A model generated the notes under the pieces. That model made no database searches and was not told where the DNA came from. It worked only from the letters and a program-made list of their open reading frames with translations. From Novosphingobium sp. (GTDB lineage: Bacteria; Pseudomonadota; Alphaproteobacteria; Sphingomonadales; Sphingomonadaceae): a DNA stretch of 64,000 nucleotides. The translations under genes were made by a program, and so were the position numbers. Every line of letters starts with the position of its first letter. Position 1 is the stretch's first letter. Shown here piece by piece: positions 26,892-34,803 of the stretch. Location of the stretch: assembly GCA_024236175.1 (NCBI GenBank), contig JACKKY010000002.1, positions 310,001 to 374,000 of the forward strand, given 5' to 3'.

Positions 26892-27807
26892 CCGTGCATT
26901 GCCGCTTGCGGCCCTGATTCTCCTCAACGGTTGTGTCCTTGGAGGAGGCAAGTCGCCGCAGCTGCCTCCGCCCGCTAAAAACGGCCCGGCGGCCGACTAT
27001 CCGATGGTTATCGGTGACCCGTTTACCATAGACGGAACCACCTACACACCTGTCGACAAGTTGAACTACGACGCCGTGGGCTATGCCTCGGTAGGCGAGG
27101 GTGATCAGGCCGCCGTGATCGGCGCGCACAAGATCCTGCCCCTGCCCAGCTACGTCGAGGTTACGTCTCTCGCCAGCGGCAAGACCATCCTTGTCCGCCT
27201 GCAGGACCGCGGGCCGATGAGCAACGATCTGCTCATCGAGCTTTCCGCAGGCGCCGCAGCGCAACTCGGCATCACGGCCGGCGCCAAGGCGCCGGTACGC
27301 GTGCGGCGCGTCAATCCACCTGAGGCGGACAGGGCCATGCTGCGCAGCGGCAATCAGGCGCCGGCACGGATGGAGACCCCCAAGCCGCTGCTCAGCGTGC
27401 TGATGCGCAAGCTCAGGGATCAGGAGCCCCTGGCGCGGCCGGCCCCCGCTCCCACGCCGACAGCCAGCCCGACCGCCAAAGCGTCACCGCAACCCAGTCC
27501 GGAGCCCAGCCCGGAGCCAAGCCCGGCTCCCAAACCAACCGCGACACCAACTCCCGCACCGAAACCGACCGATACGCCCGCGCCCAAACCGGCGGCCTCG
27601 GGAAACTTCGTCGTCCAGGCCGCGGCTTTCTCGACCAAGGAGCGAGCAGACAAGGCTGCGACGTCGCTCGGCGGAAAGGTCAGCAAGCCGGGCAAATACT
27701 GGCTGATGCGCCTTGGACCTTTCGCAACGAAGGCCGAGGCCGAAGCCGCGCTGGCGAAGGCCAAGGCTGCAGGCTATAGCGACGCGCGAGTCCAGCGCGC
27801 CGACTGA
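26875..27807 (+). CDS. rlpA: RlpA-like septal lipoprotein with SPOR domain
   Basis: 310 residues. A lipoprotein signal with lipobox LNGC (Cys20); a double-psi beta-barrel (about 60-140) with YDAVGYASV and LVRLQDRGPMSNDLLIELSAGAAAQLG; a Pro/Ala/Thr linker (about 180-240) with PSPEPSPEP-type repeats; then a SPOR domain (about 242-310: FVVQAAAFSTKERADKA, YWLMRLGPFATKAEAEAAL) that binds denuded glycan strands at the septum. RlpA is a lytic transglycosylase for naked glycan in Pseudomonas; the usual catalytic Asp/His neighbourhood is degenerate in the region I can see, so activity is uncertain. Confidence 0.85.
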   Translation: MRLSVNRALPLAALILLNGCVLGGGKSPQLPPPAKNGPAADYPMVIGDPFTIDGTTYTPVDKLNYDAVGYASVGEGDQAAVIGAHKILPLPSYVEVTSLASGKTILVRLQDRGPMSNDLLIELSAGAAAQLGITAGAKAPVRVRRVNPPEADRAMLRSGNQAPARMETPKPLLSVLMRKLRDQEPLARPAPAPTPTASPTAKASPQPSPEPSPEPSPAPKPTATPTPAPKPTDTPAPKPAASGNFVVQAAAFSTKERADKAATSLGGKVSKPGKYWLMRLGPFATKAEAEAALAKAKAAGYSDARVQRAD

Positions 27808-27869
27808 TCGCAAGCAACGCAGTCGTTCTCGCGCGGGCATTGAAGCGCCGGTGTGAAAGGACGGATCGC

Positions 27870-29042
27870 TTGAGAGTTCTATTGCTGGCCTTGCTGGTGC
27901 TGGCTGTCCCCGGCACGGCGTGGCCGGTGGATGCCGGCCCCGTGCCCGGCAACCGAAACCCTGCGCCGCCTGGCCAGATCGAGGCTATCCCGGTTTCACT
28001 GCTCGTCGATCTGGGATCGGGCCAGGTGCTGCATGAGCGCAGCCCCGACCTGCGTTTCGTCCCGGCTTCGATGACGAAGGTGATGACCGCATATGTCGCC
28101 TTCGAGCTGATTGCGCAGGGAGACCTGCTGCCCGAGCAGCATTTCATCGTATCGCCGGAAACCGCTGCCAAGTGGAACGGCAAAGGCACCTCGATGTATC
28201 TCAGAGGCGGCGAAAGCGTCAGCGTCGACATGCTGCTGCACGGCATTGCCACCGCATCGGCAAACGACGCATCGATCGTGCTTGCCGAAGGATTCGCCGG
28301 CGATGTCAGGACCTGGACCGGCCTGATGAACGCGCAAGCCCGGCGGCTCGGCATGGAGGACAGCCACTTCAACACCCCCAACGGCTGGCCGGACGGCGGA
28401 AAGACCTACGTCAGCGCGGCGGATCTCGTGAAACTGGCGCGGGCGCTGATCACGCGTCACCCGGCGCTGTATCGCCGCTATTTCGGGCAGAAACGCATGG
28501 AGTGGCACCACGTGACGCTCCAAAGCCATGATCCGACCGTCGGGGTCGTCGCCGGCGCGGACGGCATCAAGACCGGCTATACGAGAGAAGCCGGGTACAA
28601 TTTCCTCGGCTCGGCCGAACGTCGCGGAAGACGGCTGGTCATGGTGATCGGCGGCGCCAGGAGCGATGCCCAGCGATCAGAGGCGTCGCGGAGCTTGCTG
28701 GAATGGGGTTTCTCCGCCTGGCGAGTACGGCCGCTTTTCGCTGCACGAGCACCGATCGGCAGCGCGCGGGTGCAGGGTGGTAACCTTCGCCATGTCCCGC
28801 TGGTCAGCAAGGCGCCCGTATATGCGTCGATTCCCGCCGACAGCGACGAGCCGATTTCTCTGAAAATGCACTACGATGGCCCGCTGGTGGCGCCGATTGC
28901 CGCAGGTACCGAAGTCGGACGCCTCGAAATCCGCGTCGGCAGCCGCGAGCCGGGCTATGTGCCGCTCTACGCGCAACGGGGGGTTGGCGAAGCCGGACCA
29001 TTGGACCGGCTGTGGAACGGGCTTATGAACCTGATTCCATGA
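27870..29042 (+). CDS. D-alanyl-D-alanine carboxypeptidase (PBP5/6 type)
   Basis: About 390 residues. Signal peptide (LRVLLLALLVLAVPGTAWP). Penicillin-binding motifs in order: S-x-x-K as SMTK (in FVPASMTKVMTAY), S-x-N as SAND (IATASANDASIVLAEG) and KTG (ADGIKTGYTREAGYN). It trims the terminal D-Ala of stem peptides in the periplasm. A C-terminal beta domain from about residue 290 resembles PBP5. Start: a TTG at 27870 has AAAGGA eight bases upstream; an in-frame TTG at 27840 is possible. The stop overlaps the tmk start (ATGA). Confidence 0.9.
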   Translation: MRVLLLALLVLAVPGTAWPVDAGPVPGNRNPAPPGQIEAIPVSLLVDLGSGQVLHERSPDLRFVPASMTKVMTAYVAFELIAQGDLLPEQHFIVSPETAAKWNGKGTSMYLRGGESVSVDMLLHGIATASANDASIVLAEGFAGDVRTWTGLMNAQARRLGMEDSHFNTPNGWPDGGKTYVSAADLVKLARALITRHPALYRRYFGQKRMEWHHVTLQSHDPTVGVVAGADGIKTGYTREAGYNFLGSAERRGRRLVMVIGGARSDAQRSEASRSLLEWGFSAWRVRPLFAARAPIGSARVQGGNLRHVPLVSKAPVYASIPADSDEPISLKMHYDGPLVAPIAAGTEVGRLEIRVGSREPGYVPLYAQRGVGEAGPLDRLWNGLMNLIP

Positions 29043-29677
29043 GTCCCGGGAAATTCATTTCGCTCGAAGGCGGGGAAGGGGCGGGCAAGTCCACCCAGTC
29101 GCGGCTGCTCGCCGACGCTCTGCGCGCGCGCGGGCTGGGGGTCGTTACCACCCGCGAGCCCGGAGGCACTCCCGGCGCGGAGAGAATCCGCGAGCTGCTG
29201 CTCGGGCTCGACGGCGAGGGCTGGAACCCGCGCGCCGAGGCGCTACTGTTCGCCGCTGCCCGTTCAGACCATGTCGAGCGGCTGATCCGGCCAGCGCTTG
29301 CCGAAGGGAAATGGGTGATCTGCGATCGCTTCATCGATTCCACCCGCGCCTATCAAGGCGGCGGCGGCGGCCTCGATGACGAGGACATCATGACTCTGCA
29401 TCGCATCGGCAGCCGGGGTCTGCTTCCTAATCTGACGCTGCTGATAGAAATATCGCCGCAAGTGGCGGCCGAGCGTCTGGCACGGCGCGACGGCGACGAA
29501 GCGGACCGTATCGGTGGTCGCGGGGCCGACTATCACGCGCGGGTGGCATCCGCTTTCGAGCGCTTCGCCAAGGCCGAACCCATGCGGTTTGCGCGAATCG
29601 ACGGAAACGGCGCGATCGAACACACCCACCAGCAGATACTGGCAGCGCTCGCCCCCATGCTGGAGCATACTCCTTGA
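29039..29677 (+). CDS. tmk: thymidylate kinase
   Basis: 212 residues. P-loop EGGEGAGKSTQSRLL (about 9-23), the dTMP-binding TTREPGGTPGAE, the catalytic DRFIDSTRAYQG region and a LID with RIGGRGADYH. It phosphorylates dTMP to dTDP. The ATG at 29039 overlaps the carboxypeptidase stop by four bases, and the stop overlaps holB, so translation is probably coupled. tmk next to holB is a common order. Confidence 0.95.
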   Translation: MSPGKFISLEGGEGAGKSTQSRLLADALRARGLGVVTTREPGGTPGAERIRELLLGLDGEGWNPRAEALLFAAARSDHVERLIRPALAEGKWVICDRFIDSTRAYQGGGGGLDDEDIMTLHRIGSRGLLPNLTLLIEISPQVAAERLARRDGDEADRIGGRGADYHARVASAFERFAKAEPMRFARIDGNGAIEHTHQQILAALAPMLEHTP

Positions 29678-30651
29678 GCGGCGAAGCCATGCTCGGCCAT
29701 GATGAGGCCTGGCGCGAGTGGCGTGGCGCGCTCGCGTCCGAGCGCTTGCATCATGCCTGGCTGCTGGCCGGGCCGAGAGGCGTGGGGAAGGGCTCCTTCG
29801 CCCGGACCGCCGCCCTGGAACTGGTCGCGGAGCCCGGCGTACCGCAGCCGGCAATCGATTCGCATCCCGATATATCGACGCTGGAGAAACTTCCCGACAG
29901 CGAGGAGGAAGCCAAGAAGCGCGAGCAGGGCAAACCTTTCAAGACCAAGCGGAACATCTCCGTCGACCAGGTCCGAGCCATGCAGCAGCGGCTGACGACG
30001 CGCCCGACTCTCGGCAGACGGCGGGCGATCATCATCGACCCCGCCGACGATATGGAAAAAGGCGCGGTCAACGCACTTCTGAAAAGCCTGGAAGAACCGC
30101 CGCAAGGCACGTTCTTCCTGCTCGTGTGCCACCAGTCCGGCCGCCTGCCGCCGACTATTCGCTCACGCTGCCGCAGCCTGCGTTTTCCGCCGCTGGGACC
30201 CGGCGATATGGATTCAATCCTGTGCCGCGAAGTGCCCCAGGCCGGCGAGGAGGCCCGAACAGCGGCCATCGCCGCAGCTCAGGGTTCGCCCGCCACCGCG
30301 CTGGCCTTCGTCGAGCAGGACCTCGCCCCTCTGCATGACCTGATGCTTCGGATCATGCGCGAAGGCGACCCCGGCTTCGCCCTGCGCGGTATGCTGGCCG
30401 ATGCAATCGGAGCGCGGCCGGACCGCGTCCGGCTGCTTGCCGCGCTCGATCTGGCGCGGGCCACACTGGCCGAAGACCTCGCGTCCGCCGGGCGCGACCG
30501 ACAGCTGCGGATCATCGAGGCTCATGGCGCAATCGCGCGCCTCGCGGCCCAGGCCCCGACCTACAACTTCGACCCCGGCCTGCTGGTTATGGAAATTGGC
30601 GGGTTGCTGGCATCTGCCGCCATCCCTAGAGAGGCGGCGAAGACAGCTTGA
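29674..30651 (+). CDS. holB: DNA polymerase III delta' subunit
   Basis: 325 residues. Clamp-loader AAA+ fold: HHAWLLAGPRGVGKGSFAR (P-loop region), a substantial Glu/Lys-rich insert at about 75-95 (DSEEEAKKREQG), ISVDQVRAMQQRLTTRPTLGRRRAIIIDPADDM, NALLKSLEEPPQGTFFLLVC (the SLEEPP motif), and SRCRSLRFPPL holding the conserved SRC. The zinc-binding Cys cluster usual after the P-loop in E. coli HolB is absent. It starts with TTG or GTG-like context overlapping the tmk stop; ATG 29689 is the alternative start. Confidence 0.9.
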   Translation: MSGEAMLGHDEAWREWRGALASERLHHAWLLAGPRGVGKGSFARTAALELVAEPGVPQPAIDSHPDISTLEKLPDSEEEAKKREQGKPFKTKRNISVDQVRAMQQRLTTRPTLGRRRAIIIDPADDMEKGAVNALLKSLEEPPQGTFFLLVCHQSGRLPPTIRSRCRSLRFPPLGPGDMDSILCREVPQAGEEARTAAIAAAQGSPATALAFVEQDLAPLHDLMLRIMREGDPGFALRGMLADAIGARPDRVRLLAALDLARATLAEDLASAGRDRQLRIIEAHGAIARLAAQAPTYNFDPGLLVMEIGGLLASAAIPREAAKTA

Positions 30652-30677
30652 AGACCCGGAAAGATTGCCCGCCAGCC

Positions 30678-32240
30678 ATGGCCGAGCCTTATTACATCAC
30701 GACCGCGATCCACTACCCCAACGGCAGGCCGCATATCGGCCATGCCTATGAGACGATCGCCGCCGACGTCATTGCGAGATTTCAGCGCGCGCAGGGCCGC
30801 GAAGTCCGCTTCCAGACAGGAACCGACGAACACGGACTCAAGATGGCGCAGAAAGCGCGCGAGCTGGGTGTCAGCCCGCGCGAACTTGCGGATGAAATGT
30901 CTGGATATTTCAGGGAATTATTCGACATACTGAATATTTCCTATGACCGGTTCATCCGCACCACCGAGCCCTGCCATCACGCGTCGGTGCAGGAGCTCTG
31001 GCGACGGATGGAAGCCAATGGCGACCTCTATCTTGACCGCTACGAAGGCTGGTACTCGATCCGCGACGAGGCGTATTACGACGAGAGCGAGCTGATCGAG
31101 GGCGAGGGGGGGGAAAAGCTCTCGCCGCAGGGCACTCCGGTCGAATGGACCGTCGAGGAAAGCTGGTTCTTTCGTCTCTCGAAATACCAGCAGCCGCTGC
31201 TCGACCTCTACAATTCCAATCCCGGGTTCATCCGGCCGGAAAGCCGCCGCAACGAGATCATGCGCTTCGTCGAAGGCGGATTGCGCGATCTATCGGTCTC
31301 GCGCACCAGTTTCGACTGGGGCATCAAGGTACCGGGCAGCGAAGACCATGTGATGTACGTCTGGGTCGATGCGCTGACCAATTACATCACCGGGCTCGGT
31401 TTCCCCGAGGATACGCCGGAATTCCGCAAGTTCTGGCCCGCCGACCTGCATCTGATCGGCAAGGACATCGTCAGGTTCCATACTGTCTACTGGCCGGCTT
31501 TCCTCCTCAGCGCCGGCGTGGAGCCGCCGAAACAGGTGTTCGGCCACGGATTCCTGCTCAATCGGGGCCAGAAGGAATCGAAGTCGCTCGGCAATGTCAC
31601 CGACCCGGTGGAACTGGCGGAGCGCTTCGGCGTCGATGTCCTGCGCTATTTCCTGATGCGCGAAATCAGCTTCGGACAGGATGGAAGCTATTCGGTCGAA
31701 GCCATTGTAACACGGGCAAATGCCGAGCTCGCCAACAGCTTCGGCAATCTTGCCCAGCGCGTGCTCTCGATGATCTTCAAGAACCTCGAAGGACAGCTTC
31801 GCACCGACATCGCGGCGACTGCACCGGACGAGCACCTTGAAGCCACCATTCGCACCCATATTGCCGCCATGCAGACCAGCTTCGAAGAGCTGGCCTTCAG
31901 CGAGGGGCTGGAATCCTGGATGAAGGCGGTTTTCGCCTGCAACCAGTATGTCGATGAACAGGCGCCTTGGGAGCTACGCAAGACCGATCCGGAGCGGATG
32001 GCCGGTGTGCTGCTGACACTGTTCCGCTGCGTGCGTGACCTTGCCATCGCGGTGCGCCCGGTGGTGCCGACGTCGGCCGACCGGCTGCTCGACCAGATGG
32101 GAATTGCCCCCGAAGCCCGCGACGTCGCCGCGTTGGAGGATGGAAACTGGTTTCCGGCCCTGGTTGCGACCGGTTTCCGGATGGACAAGCCCGTCGGCGT
32201 GTTCCCCCGCCTGGAGATGCCCGCCGAGGACGCGGCCTGA
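30678..32240 (+). CDS. metG: methionyl-tRNA synthetase
   Basis: 520 residues. Class I synthetase with HIGH (RPHIGHAYE, about 16-19) and the KMSKS-type loop as KESKSLGNV; the anticodon-binding domain follows with RANAELANSFGNLAQR and NQYVDEQAPWELRK. No C-terminal tRNA-binding EMAP-like domain, so it is the short alphaproteobacterial form. The start MAEPYYITTAIHYPNG at ATG 30678 matches the family; an earlier TTG at 30648 overlaps holB and would add ten residues. The stop shares bases with the tatD ATG. Confidence 0.95.
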   Translation: MAEPYYITTAIHYPNGRPHIGHAYETIAADVIARFQRAQGREVRFQTGTDEHGLKMAQKARELGVSPRELADEMSGYFRELFDILNISYDRFIRTTEPCHHASVQELWRRMEANGDLYLDRYEGWYSIRDEAYYDESELIEGEGGEKLSPQGTPVEWTVEESWFFRLSKYQQPLLDLYNSNPGFIRPESRRNEIMRFVEGGLRDLSVSRTSFDWGIKVPGSEDHVMYVWVDALTNYITGLGFPEDTPEFRKFWPADLHLIGKDIVRFHTVYWPAFLLSAGVEPPKQVFGHGFLLNRGQKESKSLGNVTDPVELAERFGVDVLRYFLMREISFGQDGSYSVEAIVTRANAELANSFGNLAQRVLSMIFKNLEGQLRTDIAATAPDEHLEATIRTHIAAMQTSFEELAFSEGLESWMKAVFACNQYVDEQAPWELRKTDPERMAGVLLTLFRCVRDLAIAVRPVVPTSADRLLDQMGIAPEARDVAALEDGNWFPALVATGFRMDKPVGVFPRLEMPAEDAA

Positions 32241-33016
32241 TGCTCGTCGATTCCCATTGTCACCTGCAATACAAGGGCCTGGTGGAAGACCAGCAGGGCG
32301 TCTTGTCCCGCGCAAGACAGGCCGGGGTAACCGGTTTCCTGAACATTTCGACCCGGCAGCGGGAATGGGAACAGGTCGTCGGCACCGCCGCACGCGAGGA
32401 AGACGTCTGGGCCAGCGTCGGCATCCACCCGCATGAGGCCGATGCCCATGCGGATCTCGGCGCAGCTTCGCTCATCGAGGCTGCCAAGCACCCCAAGGTG
32501 GTGGGAATCGGGGAAACCGGGCTAGACTACTACTACGAGCATTCGGATCGCGAGACCCAGCAGGCGCTGTTCCGCACCCATATCGCCGTTTCGCGCGACA
32601 CCGGGCTGCCGCTGATCGTGCACACGCGCGACGCGGAAGAGGATACCGCGCGGATCATCGCTGAAGAGATGGAGAAGGGCGCCTTTCCCGGCCTGATCCA
32701 CTGCTTCACAGCCTCCGCCGGGTTTGCCCGGCAGATGCTTGAGCTCGGGCTTTCGATTTCGCTTTCCGGCATCGTCACCTTCAAGAATGCCAAGGACTTG
32801 CAGGCTATAGCGGCCGAATTGCCTGAAGACAGGCTGCTGGTTGAAACCGATGCGCCCTTTCTGGCGCCGGTTCCCCATCGCGGGCAGACCTGCGAGCCTG
32901 CCTTCACCGCCGATACGGCGCGCTTCGTGGCGGGCCTGCGCGAAGTCGATCCCGAACGGCTTGCCGAAACAACGACCGGTAACTTCTTCCGGCTGTTCAC
33001 AAAGGCCGCGGCGTGA
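32240..33016 (+). CDS. TatD-family metal-dependent DNase/hydrolase
   Basis: 258 residues. The metal-ligand set of TatD: N-terminal DSHCHLQ (His-x-His), VGIGETGLDYYY (Glu), LIVHTRDAEED and HCFTASAGFA (His), and the C-terminal ETDAPFLAPVPHRG (Asp). TatD enzymes are 3'-5' exonucleases on DNA and may process D-Tyr-tRNA or proofread RNA ends. It overlaps the metG stop by one base and the next gene by four. The metG-tatD-MBL hydrolase order is widely conserved in alphaproteobacteria. Confidence 0.92.
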   Translation: MLVDSHCHLQYKGLVEDQQGVLSRARQAGVTGFLNISTRQREWEQVVGTAAREEDVWASVGIHPHEADAHADLGAASLIEAAKHPKVVGIGETGLDYYYEHSDRETQQALFRTHIAVSRDTGLPLIVHTRDAEEDTARIIAEEMEKGAFPGLIHCFTASAGFARQMLELGLSISLSGIVTFKNAKDLQAIAAELPEDRLLVETDAPFLAPVPHRGQTCEPAFTADTARFVAGLREVDPERLAETTTGNFFRLFTKAAA

Positions 33017-33780
33017 AGCTTCTCGTCCTGGGCAGCGGGACGTCCACCGGTGTCCCAAGGCTCGGCGACGACTGGGGCTCCTGCGATCCGGAAGAGCCGA
33101 AAAACCGCCGTTCCCGGGTGTCCATCATTGTCGAGAGCAGCGAAGGAAACCGGTTACTTGTGGACACATCGCCGGACCTGCGCTCGCAGCTGCTCGCCAA
33201 CGGGATCGAGAAGGTGGATGCGGTGTTCTGGACGCACGACCATGCCGACCACTGCCATGGCATCGATGACCTGCGCGCCATGCGCTACATCCGCCAGGGG
33301 CCGCTGCCCGGATATGCCGCCGACGAGACCGTCCGGCGGCTGCGCCAGCGCTTCGGCTACGTCTTCGCCGGTCAGCACGGCTATCCGACGATCGTCAATA
33401 TCGACACGCTGGAGAACCTGCGCATGTGCGCCGGATTCTCGGTCGGTTACTGCCAGATGCCGCATGGTCCGGCGCAAACCACTGGATATCGCTTTGATCA
33501 CGGCGATAAATCAATTAGTTATGCAACAGACTTCAGCGAAATTACCCGGGGAATGGTCGAGCTTTTCGACGGATCCGACATATTGGTGATCGACTGCCTG
33601 CGCCGCGAGCCGCATCCCACCCATGCCAATCTGGCGATGGCGCTCGAACTCGCCGAGGCGGCGCGCGTCGGCCGGGCCGTGCTCACGCATCTCGACAAAA
33701 GCATGGACTATGCGGCGCTCAAGCGCGAAGTTCCGCAGCATGTTCTTGTAGGATTCGACGGAATGGAACTCGAAGCGTGA
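33013..33780 (+). CDS. MBL-fold metallo-hydrolase (PhnP/RNase Z-like)
   Basis: 255 residues. Metallo-beta-lactamase fold with the zinc motif HDHADHCHG (about 76-84), an N-terminal LVLGSGTSTGVPRLG, ISYATDFSEI (the Asp ligand) and LTHLDKSMDY (the last His). The closest described types are PhnP-like cyclic phosphodiesterases and RNase Z-like enzymes; the insert GDDWGSCDPEEPKNRRSR is typical of the YcbX/PhnP group. The precise substrate is unclear. The GTG start at 33013 overlaps tatD by four bases, and the stop overlaps the small membrane-protein gene. Confidence 0.88.
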   Translation: MKLLVLGSGTSTGVPRLGDDWGSCDPEEPKNRRSRVSIIVESSEGNRLLVDTSPDLRSQLLANGIEKVDAVFWTHDHADHCHGIDDLRAMRYIRQGPLPGYAADETVRRLRQRFGYVFAGQHGYPTIVNIDTLENLRMCAGFSVGYCQMPHGPAQTTGYRFDHGDKSISYATDFSEITRGMVELFDGSDILVIDCLRREPHPTHANLAMALELAEAARVGRAVLTHLDKSMDYAALKREVPQHVLVGFDGMELEA

Positions 33781-33950
33781 CCGGAACGGCGACTTTCGTT
33801 GCCATCATCACCGCGCTTGGCGCCTTGGTCCTGGCCATGCGTGGCCTGCAATCCCACCGTTTGCCTACGGAAAAGAAGGTCAGGATGGCCGTCATGTGGA
33901 TTCTGATCATTGCCGGCACGGCTTTTCTCTTTTCCCGGCTGGGCTATTAG
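33777..33950 (+). CDS. small two-helix membrane protein (57 residues)
   Basis: A GTG at 33777 overlaps the hydrolase stop by four bases and opens a 57-residue frame ending at TAG 33948-33950. The product has two hydrophobic segments, TFVAIITALGALVLAMRG (about 5-22) and MWILIIAGTAFLFSRLG (about 40-56), with a basic hinge SHRLPTEKKVR between them. Coupling to the upstream gene and the clear two-helix pattern argue for a real gene. I recognise no family; many sphingomonads have a short hydrophobic protein at this place, from memory. Confidence 0.6.
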   Translation: MTGTATFVAIITALGALVLAMRGLQSHRLPTEKKVRMAVMWILIIAGTAFLFSRLGY

Positions 33951-33985
33951 CCCCCCTCGCAGGGACGGCCCATCCGCGATTTAAC

Positions 33986-33999
33986 ATAATATATATTAT
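33986..33999. promoter_or_regulatory. AT-only 14-bp palindrome before mazG
   Basis: ATAATATATATTAT is a perfect palindrome ending nine bases before the mazG ATG, in a stretch of AT-only bases inside GC-rich DNA. No Shine-Dalgarno is visible there, so it may be a -10 region for a leaderless or short-leader transcript, or a regulatory hairpin. Function inferred. Confidence 0.35.
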
Positions 34000-34008
34000 C
34001 ATTCCACT

Positions 34009-34803
34009 ATGCCAGACACGCAGATTGCCCCTCTCGACCGCCTGCTCTCGATCATGGAGCAGCTCAGGCATCCGAAAACCGGATGCGAATGGGATCGCGA
34101 ACAGACCTTCGCGACGATCGCGCCGTACACCATCGAGGAAGCCTACGAAGTCGCCGACGCCATCGAGCGCAACGATATCGAAGGCCTGCGCGACGAACTC
34201 GGCGACCTTCTGCTCCAGGTGGTGTTTCACGCACGCATGGCCGAGGAAGCCGGCCAATTCGCGTTCGAGGACGTTGCCGCCGCGATTTCCGACAAGCTGG
34301 AAGCACGCCATCCGCATATCTTCGGCGGTCAGGCTCACGACGGCGAACGGCAGACCGATCGCTGGGAAAAGCTCAAGGCGGCCGAACGCGAAGCCAAGGG
34401 CGCGACCAGCGCCATGGACGGGATCGCGCTTTCGCTGCCGGCGCTGATGCGCGCGGAGAAGCTGCAGAAACGGGCTGCGCGCGTCGGGTTCGACTGGCAC
34501 GACCCCAAGGGGCCGATTGAGAAGATGCAGGAAGAGCTCGACGAGCTCGAAACGGCGGAAACCGACGAAGAACGCCTGATGGAGGCAGGCGACGTGCTGT
34601 TCGTCGCCGTCAATATCGTCAGGCGCTACGGCATCGCGCCCGAAGATGCGCTGCGCGCTTCCAATGCGAAGTTCGAAAAGCGGTTCCGCGCAATGGAAGA
34701 CATGGCCTCCAGCGACGGCAAGGACCTGGCCGCGTTGCCGCTCGATGAGCAGGAACACTACTGGCAGGCTGCGAAAGCCCTAGAGCGCGGAAAACCGACC
34801 TAG
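34009..34803 (+). CDS. mazG: nucleoside triphosphate pyrophosphohydrolase MazG
   Basis: 264 residues with two MazG repeats. The first has EEAYEVADAIER (metal Glu pairs) followed by LRDELGDLLLQVVFHARMAEE; the second has EELDELETAETDEERLMEAGDVLFVAVN. It hydrolyses NTPs to NMP and pyrophosphate, cleaning damaged nucleotides and influencing (p)ppGpp-linked survival in E. coli. The gene is convergent with hflX, whose stop lies 24 bases inside the mazG end. Confidence 0.93.
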   Translation: MPDTQIAPLDRLLSIMEQLRHPKTGCEWDREQTFATIAPYTIEEAYEVADAIERNDIEGLRDELGDLLLQVVFHARMAEEAGQFAFEDVAAAISDKLEARHPHIFGGQAHDGERQTDRWEKLKAAEREAKGATSAMDGIALSLPALMRAEKLQKRAARVGFDWHDPKGPIEKMQEELDELETAETDEERLMEAGDVLFVAVNIVRRYGIAPEDALRASNAKFEKRFRAMEDMASSDGKDLAALPLDEQEHYWQAAKALERGKPT

